Source: Atherix ibis (taxonomy: Eukaryota; Arthropoda; Insecta; Diptera; Athericidae). Taken from it: 64,000 nucleotides of DNA. This document shows positions 1-12,125 of this stretch, piece by piece; the first letter of the stretch is position 1, and each line of letters opens with the position of its first letter. Under the pieces are notes generated by a model that saw nothing but the letters and a program-made list of their open reading frames with translations, had not been told where the DNA came from and made no database searches. The stretch is from the NCBI GenBank assembly GCA_958298945.1, contig OY282609.1, forward strand, positions 61,228,220-61,292,219, given 5' to 3'. The translations under genes and the position numbers were made by a program.

Positions 1-2689
1 CAACTAATCAAGAGTAATTTTTTTTCTTCAAATAAAATCTCTTAAAAATGAATCCCTTTTATTTTCTATTTATGAGAATTTTAAGAAAATTTCTAAAATC
101 TTTTGAGATAAATATTTAAAAAAACACATCAACAAAAAACCGCATAATACCTTCTCTCGAAGTGTATCATTTAATGTTTACTTTTAGAGAAGTACGTTTT
201 TGGTTTATTCTTAGATTTAAGTACATTTATTATTGATTTCAAAATGAGGTGAACCACAAAACAAATAAAAGTGAAAGCTTATTTCTATTTTATATTTTTT
301 TCATCTACATATATATATATATATATAAATATTATATAATTATTATAACAAATAACTCCATATACTCTAAAATGTACATCTCTCCTGCTCCCAATAGATA
401 AGTAAAAAAATAAAAACAAAAAATTGTAAAACAAAACAAGACAATCTTGGTTCGCATGAATATTTATGGATAAACTTAAACAGCCATCCTTGAGGTATTC
501 TCAATATTTTTTTAAATATTTTTTTTTTTTTTATTATAATATAGAGCTAAGGTTAAAATGCCTTCAGGTACCAAAAAAGGTATCTTTGTTTATATTTGAT
601 TTTATTTTGTAGTAGGGCGGTTTCTTTTCCATTTACATGTATAAACTGTGAGTTTTTTTATTTTATTTATATATATATGAACTGCTTGGCAGCGGATTTT
701 TTCTAAGATGATGATTATTAGAATTATAAAAAAGTAAACACCTCATGCAAATTAACGATACCCAGAAGGTAGCATTAATGCAAAAGAAAAAATTGTAAAA
801 TAAAATAAAAACAATAGGAGGAAGATTCGGTGGGTGGTCATGTAAAATAATAAGTAGTTGTAGGGCATTTGAATTTAGTTGTATATGTAAGAGGGTAAAT
901 TTGGAAGAAAATTAGATGCAAAAGAATAAGTAACAGAAGGGCAAAAGGGACAACAACATATAGCAAGCAACCTGATGAGGATTCGAAATTTTTTTTTTTG
1001 CTGGTTCTGTAAGTGAACCTTAGTTTCGTGTATAAAAATATTATCAACTTTGGTAATGTTGATATGTAAGGATAATGCATGCCAGAGCTCGTTTGTAGCC
1101 GCACATCCCAATAGTACTCTACTTAACTACGGATATGACAATAATACGTACTCAAAATACTCGTGTACGTATACATATATTTTAATAGTATGCCAATATT
1201 ATTTGTATGTGCATAATTGTTGAAAATGTGTAAAATTTCCTTTTTAGATGTATTATACTCAATATATTTACTTCGGTTAATTTTCTTCTATACACTCAAC
1301 TTTACTCTGATATATGTATGCACTTGTTGGTTAGCCTGTCAGTATCCTATAATACTTGGAATATGTAAGTTTAATTAAGATAAAACCAAGTCACATACTG
1401 GTCGTTAAATAAAATTATGTTTACTTTTAGCGTGGCATCACTTAGTCACATCTTAGAGTAGTATAATATCACAAAGTAATTCCCTCATGCTTCTCGACTG
1501 ATTTTGAGCAGGCAACAATGCGAGAACATCACAAACTACTACTACAACTACAATTGTTTTCTAACATTTCTCTATGCACATAATATTCGAACATACATAC
1601 ATATGCGTATATCTACAAAAGCTAGATAGTCAGTAGTACGAATATATACTTATACGTTAGAAATATTTTATTTATATCTATGCAAATATATGCATGTATT
1701 TGTAGACTTCCTGGGTAGAGTATTTTACTATATGCTATTTTATTGGTATTATATATACCTTTGCACCTTAAGAATGGGATAGCCATGTTAGTAAAGTTTT
1801 TAACTTTTACTTTAATCTTATACAGTAGAATCACTTAGAATGATACTATGCAGATTTGCTTATCTCTATATTAGATGTTCTGAGTTGAAGGTGTCCAATA
1901 TTTAGAAGAATGTGAAAAGATTTACAAAATTATATTTAGAATTGTATTGCTTTGGTGAGATGATGTTATCCTTTTTGATTATTCGAATGACGTGAAGTAT
2001 TAGGAAATGAACTTCCCAGTTGCTATCATTTCGCTTTTCAAATTTCATCGCTAACTCATCGTACAAATATTATTGTGGCTACCATCCAAGGAGAGAAAAT
2101 TTTTGATAAGATTAAATTTTTATTACGCAATTATATTATCGTGGGAATAGCTAGAATCAGAAGACACAAGTAATCAGGCATAGTGCGCAACTTTCACGTC
2201 CACATTTATGGGTGTGCTTTTAATACACGTGTTCCGCTAGCAAAATCGTTATTTTGACCATAATAACGATTATATCACCATGAATACGTGCCCAATATCG
2301 GTCAGCTTTTTACTTTTCAAAGAATAATAATGTATGGTTCATCTTTGGAAGCGCAATAATATTGTAATTTGATCAACGAGTGTATGCTATTTCCCTAATC
2401 TAGAATGATAACTATGATTGCATATTTTTTATATACATACGAGTATATAGAATCTTTAGTATTCTGTAATATTAATATATTAATCATCCTCTCTATAAGT
2501 TATACATAAATTGCGGATATGATCAAATTGAAAGTAATTTCGAAATTTTACATAACAATATCTTTATGCATATATTCGCGTATAAATCACTAGAACATAG
2601 AATTATCAAAATAAAATCTACAATTTCAAATAAATGGCATATTTTAATATCTTTAAATTTATCGAAAAAAGTATATAAATATTCATATA
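1..2689. other. AT-rich non-coding stretch
   Basis: I see no supportable gene. The open frames are short and look like chance in AT-rich DNA. There is a short (AT)n run near 308-327, poly-T near 520-533, and one TACGAGTA octamer at 2438-2445. A TA dinucleotide at 2688-2689 is the target site of mariner A1. Confidence 0.6.
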
Positions 2690-2747
2690 CGAGATATGTT
2701 CAAAAAGTATCGCGAATTTTGTGTTTTTTTTTTCAAAAATTATTTAT

Positions 2748-3306
2748 TTATTCATGAATATCTATTTTGTCCCCTTGAACGTTTTTTTCCAATCCTCGAA
2801 GCACTTCAAAAAATCAATTTTTGTGATCCTGTTCAGCTCCTCCTTCGATGCCGATCATAGCGTACCGTCGTCCTTTCATGGGGCTCTTCAGTTTCGGGAA
2901 CAAGAAAAAGTCGCAGAGGGTCAGATCTGGGGAATACGGTGGCTGCGGCATTATTAATGTGTTTATTTTTGGTCAAAAATGGCAAAAGCCAATTTTTCTT
3001 CTTCCACAAATCCGGGCGTTTCTTGCGCATAACTTGTAGGTAATATTTCTTATTGACCGTTCTACCCTGTGGTAAGAACTCATGATGCACCACGCCCCTG
3101 CAATCGAAGAAAACTGTAAGCAAAACCTTTACGTTCGGTTTTTCGTCGTTCACATCTTCTCGGCCTTCGGAGAACATTTTGTATCACCGATAAATGTTGC
3201 TTCGGTCACAAATAGCTTCACCATATGCCATAGTCAACATTTGGAATGTGTCCGCGCAATTAATTTTGTTTTTCACATAAAATTTGATACAGATTCTTTG
3301 ATCCAT
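2748..3306 (-). pseudogene. Mariner A1 transposase, downstream unit (internally deleted, has real C-terminus)
   Basis: Reads right to left from the ATG at 3306. It keeps the helix-turn-helix segment (NVYRW-type motif, without the Trp here) and FSEGREDVNDEKP, then jumps to VFFDCRGVVHHEF, MRKKRPDLW and the FLFPK region. It ends in a C-terminus of FEDWKK type and a stop at 2748-2750. The first catalytic Asp region is deleted. The LHHDNAPAH segment carrying the second Asp is also gone, so it cannot be active. The C-terminal part shows what the foldback copies of this family have lost. Confidence 0.8.
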
Positions 3307-3456
3307 TTTTTAGAATGGGCAAAAATCGAAGACGAGCCAAAACACGTGTAAGCAAAGCAGCTGTCAAAAATTAACTGAACATTCAAAATGGCCGAACTTG
3401 TCGGCATAAGCGAGAGACATGAGTACCAACATAACGCCACAAAAAATCGAAAATCG

Positions 3457-3796
3457 ATTTTTGTTCTTACACAAATCCGGGCGTTTCTGGGGGATTGCTT
3501 CGCGTAACTTGCGCATAACTTGCAGGTAATATTCCTTATTGACCGTTCTACCCCGTGGCAAGAACTCATGATGCACCACGCCCCTGCAATCGAAGAAAAC
3601 TGCAAGCAAAACCTTCACATTCGGTTTTTCGTCGTTCACATCTTCTCGGCCCTCTGAGAACATTTTGTACCACCGATAAACGTTGCTTCGGTCCAAGGTA
3701 GCTTCACCATATGTATGCCATACTCAACATTCGGAATGCGTCCGTGCAATTAATTTTGTTTTTCACATAAAATTTGATACAGATTCTTTGATCCAT
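3457..3796 (-). pseudogene. Mariner A1 transposase, upstream unit (N-terminal fragment)
   Basis: Starts at the ATG at 3796, 20-odd bases inside a stretch shared by all A copies. It encodes the DNA-binding motif NVYRWYKMFSEGREDV, jumps by deletion to the VFFDCRGVVHHEF block and runs to KRPDLCKNKNR. There it breaks into the 5-prime UTR of the next unit at about 3457. The first and last catalytic Asp are absent. Confidence 0.75.
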
Positions 3797-4006
3797 TTTT
3801 TAGAATGGGCAAAAATCGAAGACAAGCCAAAACACGTGCAAACAAAGCAGCTATCATAAATTAACTGAGCATCCAAAATGGCCGAACTTGTCGGCATAAG
3901 CGGGAGATATGAGTACCAACATAACGCCACAAAAAAAAATCAAAAATCGAATATACGTAACCCGCGGAAATTCAAAATTCGCGATAATTTTTGAACAGAC
4001 CCCGTA

Positions 4007-4822
4007 TTTATTTTTGAAATTTTTTTCTGAATTATCATTTTTACTTCCCAATTTAAGATATATTTTATAATAAATTTGAATAGTTTTTTAATATTATAAT
4101 ATTTATAGTATTTAAAAAAATTCAAAAAGTTTTGGCAAACATTTTCATTAATTCCATTTTTTTTCTATTCTTACTCATTAGCTTACTGAAATTATGAATT
4201 GTATTTTTTCTTAGATATTTTTATAGCAATTTAATAATCCACAAAAATAATCAAACGCGACATTTTATATTAAATATTTTAATTTCTTGTCGAAAAATGC
4301 CAGTGTTTTCTAATTAAATGATCTTTTTATGTTAGAAGAGTTTTAGTTTTAGGAAACAAGTTCATAATGTAAATATTGTTTGCTTTTACTCAATTGAAAA
4401 AATTCATATATGTAAATTAAATTGTTGCTAAAATATACGAGTTTTAAAATTATATAATGTTCATATTAATGCGATCACAATCATTATTAAACATGTTGCT
4501 AGCAATACTTTTCTACATAGAAACTTTTCCAATAAACCATTTCTCTTCAACAAAGTAAACGTTCAACAAGCCTTTGGAAAAATTCGATTACGCATAACCG
4601 CTTGTGAGCAACTTTCTGTTGAACGAATGAGCATGTTTTAACGTGCAAGCGGAGGGGCATTGAGAAGCCATTCACAAAAGTTCAATTTGGTAGAATTGCC
4701 AACTTGAAAAAGATTCTCTTAAGTGACGTCAATTCAACGCTTAGCAACTGCAGTCAATAAACAGGAATGCTCTAACCCCGTACTTATTATCTCCTATCAT
4801 CGGGCTTGTGTGAGTAAAGGAA
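4007..4822. other. AT-rich non-coding stretch
   Basis: Mostly AT-rich, with a more GC-balanced part from about 4555 that may belong with the repeat and open frame downstream. No gene is supported. Confidence 0.5.
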
Positions 4823-4942
4823 TTTTTCTCCAGAGAGGCTCGTTTGGGTTAGTTTACTATCAAAAGCGCTGAATATGCACAGTTTTTCTCCAGAGAGGCT
4901 CGTTTGGGTTAGTATGTTTTCGAAAGTGCTGGATCTGCTATA
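4823..4942. repeat. Two tandem 60-bp repeats
   Basis: A 31-base core containing CTCCAGAGAGGCTCGTTTGG occurs at 4823-4853 and again, unchanged, at 4883-4913. The 29 bases after each core are related but diverged (AAAGCGCTG versus AAAGTGCTG). It sits in a GC-richer island just upstream of a 99-codon open frame. Function unknown. Confidence 0.8.
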
Positions 4943-4981
4943 CAGGATTACGAGTTAGAAGAGCGGACAGCCTAGCGGCAA

Positions 4982-5281
4982 ATGCATGTGTATGCGAAGA
5001 GTAAATTTCTTTGTGCCGAAACAAGAGCAGCTGATATTACTGGCTGGTTGGAAGGAAGAGTAAATGTTTCGAACAATGAGAAAAATTATTGTGATTTGTT
5101 TCTTCAAATGTTTCCATTTAGCGAATTGGAAGTGCTTCTTGTGTGTCTCTTTGTTCAAGCAAATTTGATTCATTGTGAACCTCGAATTTTCTTTCGTTTG
5201 CAACAAAATCTCAATGTTGATAAAGACGGAACTCACGTTCTCAACAAAGTTCGTATATTCAAAATTGATGCTAGTCCGTAA
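4982..5281 (+). CDS. Hypothetical short open frame, 99 codons
   Basis: Begins MHVYAKSKFLCAETRAADI, ends KIDASP, and lies in a locally GC-richer segment. I recognise no domain. A hydrophobic stretch (VLLVCLFVQANL) lies near residues 52-63. The context gives no promoter or splice evidence. It could be an exon, a transposon relic or chance; its composition, unlike the flanks, is the only reason to list it. Confidence 0.2.
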   Translation: MHVYAKSKFLCAETRAADITGWLEGRVNVSNNEKNYCDLFLQMFPFSELEVLLVCLFVQANLIHCEPRIFFRLQQNLNVDKDGTHVLNKVRIFKIDASP

Positions 5282-7780
5282 ATTTTTTTGAAATAAACCA
5301 TGGGAATAAAATCTTTTTTTGCTTTTATTTCAAGAATAATAGTTTGATTAAAGATTAAATAAATTATTTTCCCAAAACACTATTATTGAGGATAACAATT
5401 TCACAAAAATATTTAGTCTATAATTTGGTTCACTTTCTTTGTAGTTGTATATATTAAGAATATTATTTTCATTATATTTATTGAATATTATTTGTTATTG
5501 TACGAGTGCGCAAAAAACCCGAATATAATATAATAAAGACTCCTTACTACTTTATTTTTACATCGTTTGATATGATGATCAGTGCATGGAAAATAATAGG
5601 AATGAATAAATTTAAATAATAACAATAAAAGTAGATCAAATGAAAAGCCTTGAAAATCGATGAAGAAGAACATGGCGAATATTTCTAAACCGCTGATGTC
5701 AACCATTCGTCATCGTCAACTTAAACAACCCGAAAATTAATCAAATTTATACGCTGGCTTAAGTCTAAAACCACATGACATGCAGCTTTCATAAACGGAG
5801 GCGTCAGGTAATTTCTCACCAAGTTGCTGCTTCCGTTTCTCTTGTACTATTCGGTCTAGCACCGGCAATATACGTATCACCGACGACTAGGTGAAGTTAT
5901 GCCACAACGTATTGTTGGTACATAGTTGAAAGTTGAATCAATTTTTTTCTCGCTAAATTATCGTTGTATACCGTTTCATGATATTCTTAAAAAATGTTTA
6001 TGTTTCTTGTTAGATGGCATAAGTATTACGATTTTGCATAATATTTGTGCTGTATTTGAAGAGTAAATGAAAATGCGCATCGATAGTACGAGTATCAGTT
6101 GAAGTGATACGAGTATGTTCATGAATTTAGGCCATAACTAAATAACATTTTACAATCTGTCTTGGCTTGGTATATATTAGTTCCAAATTTTTAAGATGAA
6201 TTCTTGCTTATATTGCAAAAATAAAACTTTAGAATATGATACAAAAAAACAAACGTTTTTGCGTTAATTAATTTTTGCTTAGATGTTAAAAAAAGAGTAA
6301 AATTTCGTTTATGAAAATATTTCTATATACAATAGAAAAGATAAAATTTTGCTTGTTGTTTTTAAAGAAATTTTACCATGCAATTAATGACATTATTACA
6401 AATTATGTATTCACTCGAACTTATTGTATAATATATATAAATATTTGTTTTTTTTTTAAAAAATGAAAATATGAAAAAATCTGTTATTTTTAATAGAAAA
6501 AAAAATTAATTTTTAATAGAATTTCTTTTTCTATAATTGTTCGAATAATATTCATATAATATATGAAATTTTACACAATTGAAAATTTTTTTACAATAGA
6601 ATAAAATTGTCCATTTGCTGAAAATTTTTATGTTTTAACAGTACAAAAAAATAGAAATACATTTTTGTATCTAATTAAAAAGCAATCACATAAAGCCGAA
6701 ATGTATTGGAAGGAAAATGCAAAGAGTAACAACTTTTCATAGGTGGATAGGTAGTTAAATTGATGCACAGTAAAATAGAAAAAGTCATAAATTTAAATAG
6801 AAAAACTACGCATGTAACAGCAAGTATTTATATATTTGCATACGTGTACAAACATACGTGTAGAAATACTATCGAATATATTCGTTTTATGTATATTGTA
6901 CTTTTATTTTTTGCCCAATGCTGAAAAGCGCTTATGTTTACATAAAGTTTTATGTCCTTCGATTTTCTATGTCTTATTCAAGAAAAGTGTTGCGAAAAAA
7001 ATCGACGTGGTATATCGGATGATTGCATACATGCTGACAATGTAAAGTGGCTGGTATATTCAGAAAGGTATGGCGACCGCTAACATGACGAAACAAATGG
7101 GGTTTAGGTCAACGAGCTTATGGTTCGGCATAAAACTAAAATCGGTATTCTGAATTGTAGATTCAAGATTCAGGTGGAAGATAGTAGCTATGTTACACAA
7201 TAACAGAAACTAAAAAGAGACAAATGAAATGAAAAGGAAAAAAAAAAACTTAAAGGAGGAAATAAAACACACTTGGAATAATAAAACTAGTGGCAGTTCC
7301 AATAAGGAAAAATTCACATATGTGCTGAGCTTTCGATAACCCAATTTGCCTATTTGAACTGAATTTTCCTGACACTTTCGATTTCGCAGAAAATTGGATA
7401 AAAGAATTCAAGATTGGAAAGGATCTATAAGGACGATTGTTTTTAGTACTTTTCATATAATGCCCATGAAATTTGTTATACTCGTGCACACATTCAGGTG
7501 AAAAAGAAAATGAGATCTTTATATATGATGACAATGGATTCGATTGTGAATTATTGGGTGTGACTTCTTTGATGCATGATTTCCTATGATTTTCTTACCT
7601 TAAATGAATGAGAATATTTTCTTTTGTAGATACTCGTAAGTATTTGCATAAATAAAAATTATTACTGATAATAATTTAATTTAAAAGAAAAATTATAACT
7701 TAATTAAACAAATTAATGAAACTGATAGTAAAATAGAGATAGTTTTTTTTTCCAAATCAAAAAAAAAGAAAACTTGATTA
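5282..7780. other. AT-rich non-coding stretch
   Basis: No gene or element is supported. Two TACGAGTA octamers lie 21 bases apart (6087-6094 and 6108-6115), and one TACTCGTA at 7631-7638. Confidence 0.5.
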
Positions 7781-8702
7781 TATAGGGTTTTCCATAAAGA
7801 GTGATATGATTTCTTTAAAAAAAAAAACAACACACTAATGGTTAAGGAAATTCAAATGATTTTTATTTAATGTGAAGTACAATCGATACAATTAAGTTCT
7901 GAATAAAACGTCATTCAAATGGCCTCTACGACTTCTTTTGCAGGAACGAATTCGATGAACCCAATTTTCGAGCACTTTTTCCACTAAATCAAGTCGTATG
8001 TCGTGATGAATAGCACGTTCAATATTGACTTCTAAAGCTTGAAGAGAGTCTGGTTTATTACTAAAGAACAATGACTTCAAATAACCCCACAAGAAATAGT
8101 CTAATGGTGTTTAATCACAACTTCTTGGAGGCCATTCAATGTCACAATTTCTTGAAATAATCGAATCTCCAAACTTTTCTCGCAATAATTCGGTTGTTGC
8201 ACGTGCTGTGTGGCACGTAGCCCCGTATTATTAGAACCAGATGTTGTCAAGATCAACTTCTTCCAATTTCGGCCATAAAAAGTTGGTTATCATCGATCTA
8301 TACCGCTCTCCATTGACAGTAACGGTATTACCAGCTTCATTTCGAAAGAAGTACGGACCGATGATTCCACCAGACCAAAAACCACACCAAACTGTCAATT
8401 TAGGCGAATGTAATGGGTGTTCATGAATAATTTGTGGATTTTCTTCGCACCAGAATCGACAGTTTTGTTTATTTACTTCACAACTCAGATGAAAGTGAGC
8501 GCACGAAAAGTTGCAATTGGAGAACAATTATTTTGATAATAAAATTGAACAATTTATAAACATTGTTCTTACGTATGTCTCTCCATGATATAATTGTAAA
8601 CATTATTGAATACAATGAAAAAAAAAGACGAACCACGACATATTACAAATGGGCGAAACGTCACTTAGAAATCATATTACTCTTATTGGAAAACCCTATA
8701 TA
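7781..8702 (-). mobile_element. DD41D Tc1/mariner element F1 (deletion derivative)
   Basis: Inverted ends TATAGGGTTTTCC at left and the matching GGAAAACCCTATA at right (8688-8702). TA or TATA flanks mark the insertion. Coding runs right to left. The element is about 920 bp, against about 1.2-1.3 kb for a full member, because most of the N-terminal DNA-binding domain is missing. F2 at 35.8 kb has the same deletion joint. The spacing of the last two catalytic Asp (41 residues) places it in the DD41D group, often called rosa or VS-like; the subgroup name is unverified. Confidence 0.88.
7892..8529 (-). pseudogene. F1 transposase relic
   Basis: Minus-strand pieces include AHFHLSCEVNKQNCRFWCEE, TVWCGFWSGGIIGPYFF, VNGERYRSMITNFLWP, a WPPRSCD block and LDYFLWGYLKS, ending at a stop at 7892-7894. 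The piece around DNIWF shows a TAA-type break before the ATCHTA motif, and frames change near 8095-8230. The N-terminal helix-turn-helix is deleted. Not functional. Confidence 0.8.
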
Positions 8703-10542
8703 ATAAAAAACGTTTTCCTCTAAACTTTGGTATACCATATAGCCTGATTTTATTTATTATTTTGCTCTGGGACTTGACTTTAAAAGTGAATAACAAATAT
8801 TATATAATTTTTAATAAACCACAAAATATAAACTTGTAAAAAATGAAATAAAACCGAAATTTCCTTAAATATATAATATAGTATTACATAAAAGTAAGTA
8901 GTTTTTTTTATTATCATTTTGAAATTGAAATATCATACCTTGATGTTAAGTATTGTATAGTTTTGTTTATTTACATAAAAGATAAGGTGAAATTCTGGCG
9001 CACTACTATTGCCTTAAGACATTACAAGGATTTTGCAAAAAAGATATAGAAACATACCGGACAGAATGCCTTCCAAGTACGAAAAGAGCATGCAAATATA
9101 CCATATACAACAATGGTGCACGCAAACTTCCTAAACTTTAAAGATAAACATATTCTCAAACAAATACTAATAAATATATATGCATAGGTAATAGCTACAC
9201 TAATAAATTTACAGACATTTTTTCTATAGTATATACAGATATTTTTGTATATAAGCTTAAAATGTTGTTCAAAGAATAAAATTACGTTATACTCGTAAGC
9301 TTTACAGGGTGCAGTATTTGTTAGAATGTAACACGGCATGCAAAATACGCAAAGAATTTTATGATATTTTTCTTCCACATTTTTATTTTGTCAAATGTAC
9401 GATATTCTAGGATTTTTGTGTCATAGTAAAATTATCAATTTCTTCCTTATTTTCGTTGTTGAGAAATATTGTTATGTAGTTTTAACTCAAAGATTTCAGC
9501 AATATTAGATATTTTACTTCTTTTGATCAATTTATTAATTTAAAAAGCATATTTACATAAGGAAAGTATATTATGTACATATTCAAATCGATATATAAAT
9601 AAATACAATATTATGTTAAAAAAATAATTTTTTTTTGTTGAAAATTGTCTTAGTATTTTGATAGATAGATGAATATCGATGAGAAGGACCAGTTTGCCAA
9701 CGATGGAAAATGATCTATCGTATTATATTTCAGATTATTTCTTATCTATACTTTAAATTCAACACCTCCTCAAAGTATGTACATCTACCTAAGTAAATAC
9801 ATTGATCATATTTTGGTTTTTACGTTGTCCCATCTATCCTTTTAGTGTTCATAAAATTTTGGCAGGTATTATATTTCTTTCTGTTTAAAAACTGTAAACA
9901 ATGTAAACGAAAATATTTAAATATTATATTTTCTATTCTTGAAGGATATGTATGAGTATTTCCTCGAAAATTTTCAGATAATTTGAAATATATTTCCATA
10001 AGTCAAATTCTGTTTTCACTGTATTCTATTGTACTTGTATTTGGTTCTACTCATACTCATTTTCGTATTATTTTGCCTTTGTAAGAAATTTATCCTTGAC
10101 TGGTAACAAATTGCAGTTAATATTTGAGAATAATGAGCTGACATAACAAACTGAATTATTATCTTATCAATGCTATGAATAATTTATGAAGTTTCTACTC
10201 TTCAATCAACCTAATAGAAAATTTTGAATAATTTTTATTAATGTTTGTTTTACATTATGATAAGAGAAGGTATTTTGATACAATTTTTTTTATGCAATAT
10301 TATTTTTATATTTTATTATTTCATGTTTTTTTCTTAATAAATACGTTTAATTTAAAATCGACAATTTCGACTTTAGGAAATTCTCCTAGTGTAGATTGCC
10401 TGGTATCAATACAATTGATTAAAAATATTTAATTTTTTAGAAATTCTTGATTGAAAAAAAAAACAATATTGAATTTTTTAACTTTTTAAAGTAATTATAT
10501 TTATTGCTGATAATCTAACAAATCATTGATCGTCTGTAAAAT
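8703..10542. other. AT-rich non-coding stretch
   Basis: No gene is supported. A 118-codon minus open frame at 9022-9378 is rich in Ile, Phe, Lys and Cys, as expected for AT-rich DNA read at random. One TACTCGTA at 9290-9297. Confidence 0.5.
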
Positions 10543-10886
10543 TATTCAACAAACCAACAAACCAATAAACCAAAAAACCAACAAACCAAAAAAAACCAAC
10601 AAACGAAGAAACCAACAAACGAAAAAACCAACAAACCAGCAAGAAACAAACCAACAAACCAACAAACCAACAAACCAAAAAACCAACAAACGAACAAACG
10701 AACAAACCAACAAACCAACAAACAAATAAACCAACAAACCAACAAACCAACAAATCAACAAACCAACAAACGAACAAACCAAAAATCTAACAAACTAACA
10801 AACCAACAAACAAACAAACCAACAAACTAACAAACCAACCAACCAACAAACTAACAAACCAACAAACCAACAAACCAACAAACAAA
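10543..10886. repeat. 8-bp minisatellite, unit AACCAACA
   Basis: About 340 bp of imperfect tandem copies of AACCAACA, with variants such as AACGAACA, AACTAACA and AAACCAAA. Because 8 is not a multiple of 3, every frame reads a 24-base (8-residue) cycle with few stops. This explains the apparent Gln/Asn/Thr/Lys-rich frame on one strand and the Trp/Phe/Val/Leu-rich frames on the other. None of these is a gene. Confidence 0.95.
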
Positions 10887-11051
10887 ATAGTGTTACAAAT
10901 ATTGTTGCTGAAATATTGTTGTTTGATGACGCTACGTTGTTTATTATTTGTTTGATAGCTAATTAATAAGTGAATGTTCTCAATAAATTTGTAAACTTGG
11001 AAAAAATTGGTCATCATTCCAAAAAATTGGAAATAAACTTTTTTGTATGAA

Positions 11052-11968
11052 CGAGGTCTGTCTGTTAAAAAAGTATCTCAAATTTTGAATTTCCGCGGGT
11101 TACGTATATTCGATTTTCGTTATGTTGGTACTCATGTCTCTCAATTATGCCAACAAGTTCGGCCATTTTGAATGTTGAGTTAATTTTTGACAGCTGCTTT
11201 GCTTGCACGTGTTTTAACTTGTTTTCGATTTTTGCCCATTCCAAAAAATGGATCAAAGAATCTGTTTCGGGAACAAGAAAAAGTCACAGGGGGCGAGATC
11301 TGAGGAATACGGTGACTGCGGCATTATTAGTGTATTGTTTTTAGCCAAAAATTCGAGCACAACCAACGATGCGTGAGCAGGGGCGTTATTATGGTGCAAA
11401 AGCCAATTTTTGTTCTTCCACAAATCCGGGCGTTTCTGGCGGATTGCTTCTCGCAACTTGCGCATAACTTGCAGGTAATATTCCTTATTGACCATTATAC
11501 CCCAGGGTAAGAACTCATGATACACCACGCCCCTGCAATCGAAGAAAACTGTAAGTAAAACCTTCACCTTTGACCGAACTGGGCGCGCTTTTTCGGTCTT
11601 GGCTCGTGCGGCAACTTCCATTGGGATGATTGGGCTTTGGTTTCCATGTCATAACCATTAACCTATGATTCGTCACCAGTTATGACCCTCTGGAGTAAAT
11701 TTGGGTCGTCGCGAACAGAGTCCAACAGCTCCTTAGAAATGTTAATGCGATGCTGTTTTTGGTCGAAATTGAGCAAAATTCGAAGACGAGCCAAAACACA
11801 CGCAAGCAAAGGAGCTGTCAAAAATTAACTGAACATTCAAAATGGCCGAACTTGTCGGTATAAGTGAGATACATAAGGTGCCAACATAACGTCACAAAAA
11901 AAATCGAAAATCGAATATACGTAACCCGCGGAAATTCAAAATTCGCGATACTTTTTGAACAGATCTCG
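11052..11968 (-). mobile_element. Foldback mariner A2 (5-prime end at both termini)
   Basis: 917 bp. The right terminus (about 11768-11968) is the normal 5-prime end of family A: terminal repeat, 5-prime UTR and start-codon region. The left terminus (11052 to about 11266) is the same sequence inverted, not the 3-prime end seen in A1. Between them lies a central transposase fragment on the minus strand. The inverted repeats are thus about 200 bp. The joint to inverted 5-prime sequence, near CTGTTTCGGGAAC at 11262-11274, is shared with A3-A6. It sits beside an older mariner C-terminus (11971-12125). Confidence 0.9.
11267..11767 (-). pseudogene. A2 central transposase fragment
   Basis: Covers, on the minus strand, the block from LLDSVRDDPNLLQRVI, through a broken equivalent of GDES, KVKVLLTVFFDCRGVV, MRKLREAIRQKRPDLWKNKN and LLHHNNAPAHAS to YSSDLAPCDFFLFPK. 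The second catalytic Asp is Asn (HHNN), and the N- and C-terminal domains are gone. It cannot make an active transposase. Confidence 0.85.
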
Positions 11969-11970
11969 TA

Positions 11971-12125
11971 TAGATCTTCCGAACCCCGTGGGAGCTTGAC
12001 GATTCTTAGTATGAAAAGGATATCGAAGCTGTTGAACATCGCTATCGAGCTAAAAGGAGACTATGTTGAGTAATTATGATATTGTTTTCTCTGTTCGGTG
12101 GGGTATTTCTGGTACTACCCTCGTA
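11971..12125 (+). pseudogene. C-terminal relic of another mariner
   Basis: Reads LLNIAIELKGDYVE then a stop at 12071-12073, matching the ELKGDYVEK ending of mariners C1 and E1. A terminal repeat ending TACCCTCGTA follows at about 12115-12125. Everything upstream is lost; A2 was inserted at or next to the breakpoint. Too short to assign to C or E. Confidence 0.6.

Larger units (their letters stand above)
2690..4004 (-). mobile_element. Mariner family A, copy A1: composite of two joined units
   Basis: A DD34D mariner on the minus strand, bounded by TA at 2688-2689 and 4005-4006. The left end reads CGAGATATGTTCAAAAAG; the right end is its inverted partner, ending TTTTTGAACAGACCCCG. This is the only A copy keeping the authentic 3-prime end, with the C-terminal transposase codons and a 3-prime UTR at 2690-2860. 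It holds two 5-prime regions: a full one at right (about 3700-4004) and a second at about 3200-3457. They join at about 3450-3458, at the palindrome AAATCGATTT. The right unit stops inside the transposase and the left unit restarts in the 5-prime UTR, so two copies were fused by recombination or template switching. Length is near 1.3 kb, normal for mariner, but the content is scrambled. Confidence 0.9.

Noticed and set aside
838..1111. Overlapping minus frames of 78-88 codons
   Set aside because: Chance frames in AT-rich DNA, with no motif or context.
2690..4004. A1 as a full-length mariner
   Set aside because: Length fits, but the content is two partial units joined head to tail.
9022..9378. 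118-codon minus frame
   Set aside because: Composition is what AT-rich DNA yields by chance; no motif, neighbour or GC change supports a gene.
10526..10782. Gln/Asn-Thr-Lys-rich and Trp/Phe/Val/Leu-rich open frames
   Set aside because: They are translations of the 8-bp minisatellite in different frames, not genes.
10543..10886. CRISPR-like array
   Set aside because: Direct short tandem copies with no spacers, in a eukaryotic window.
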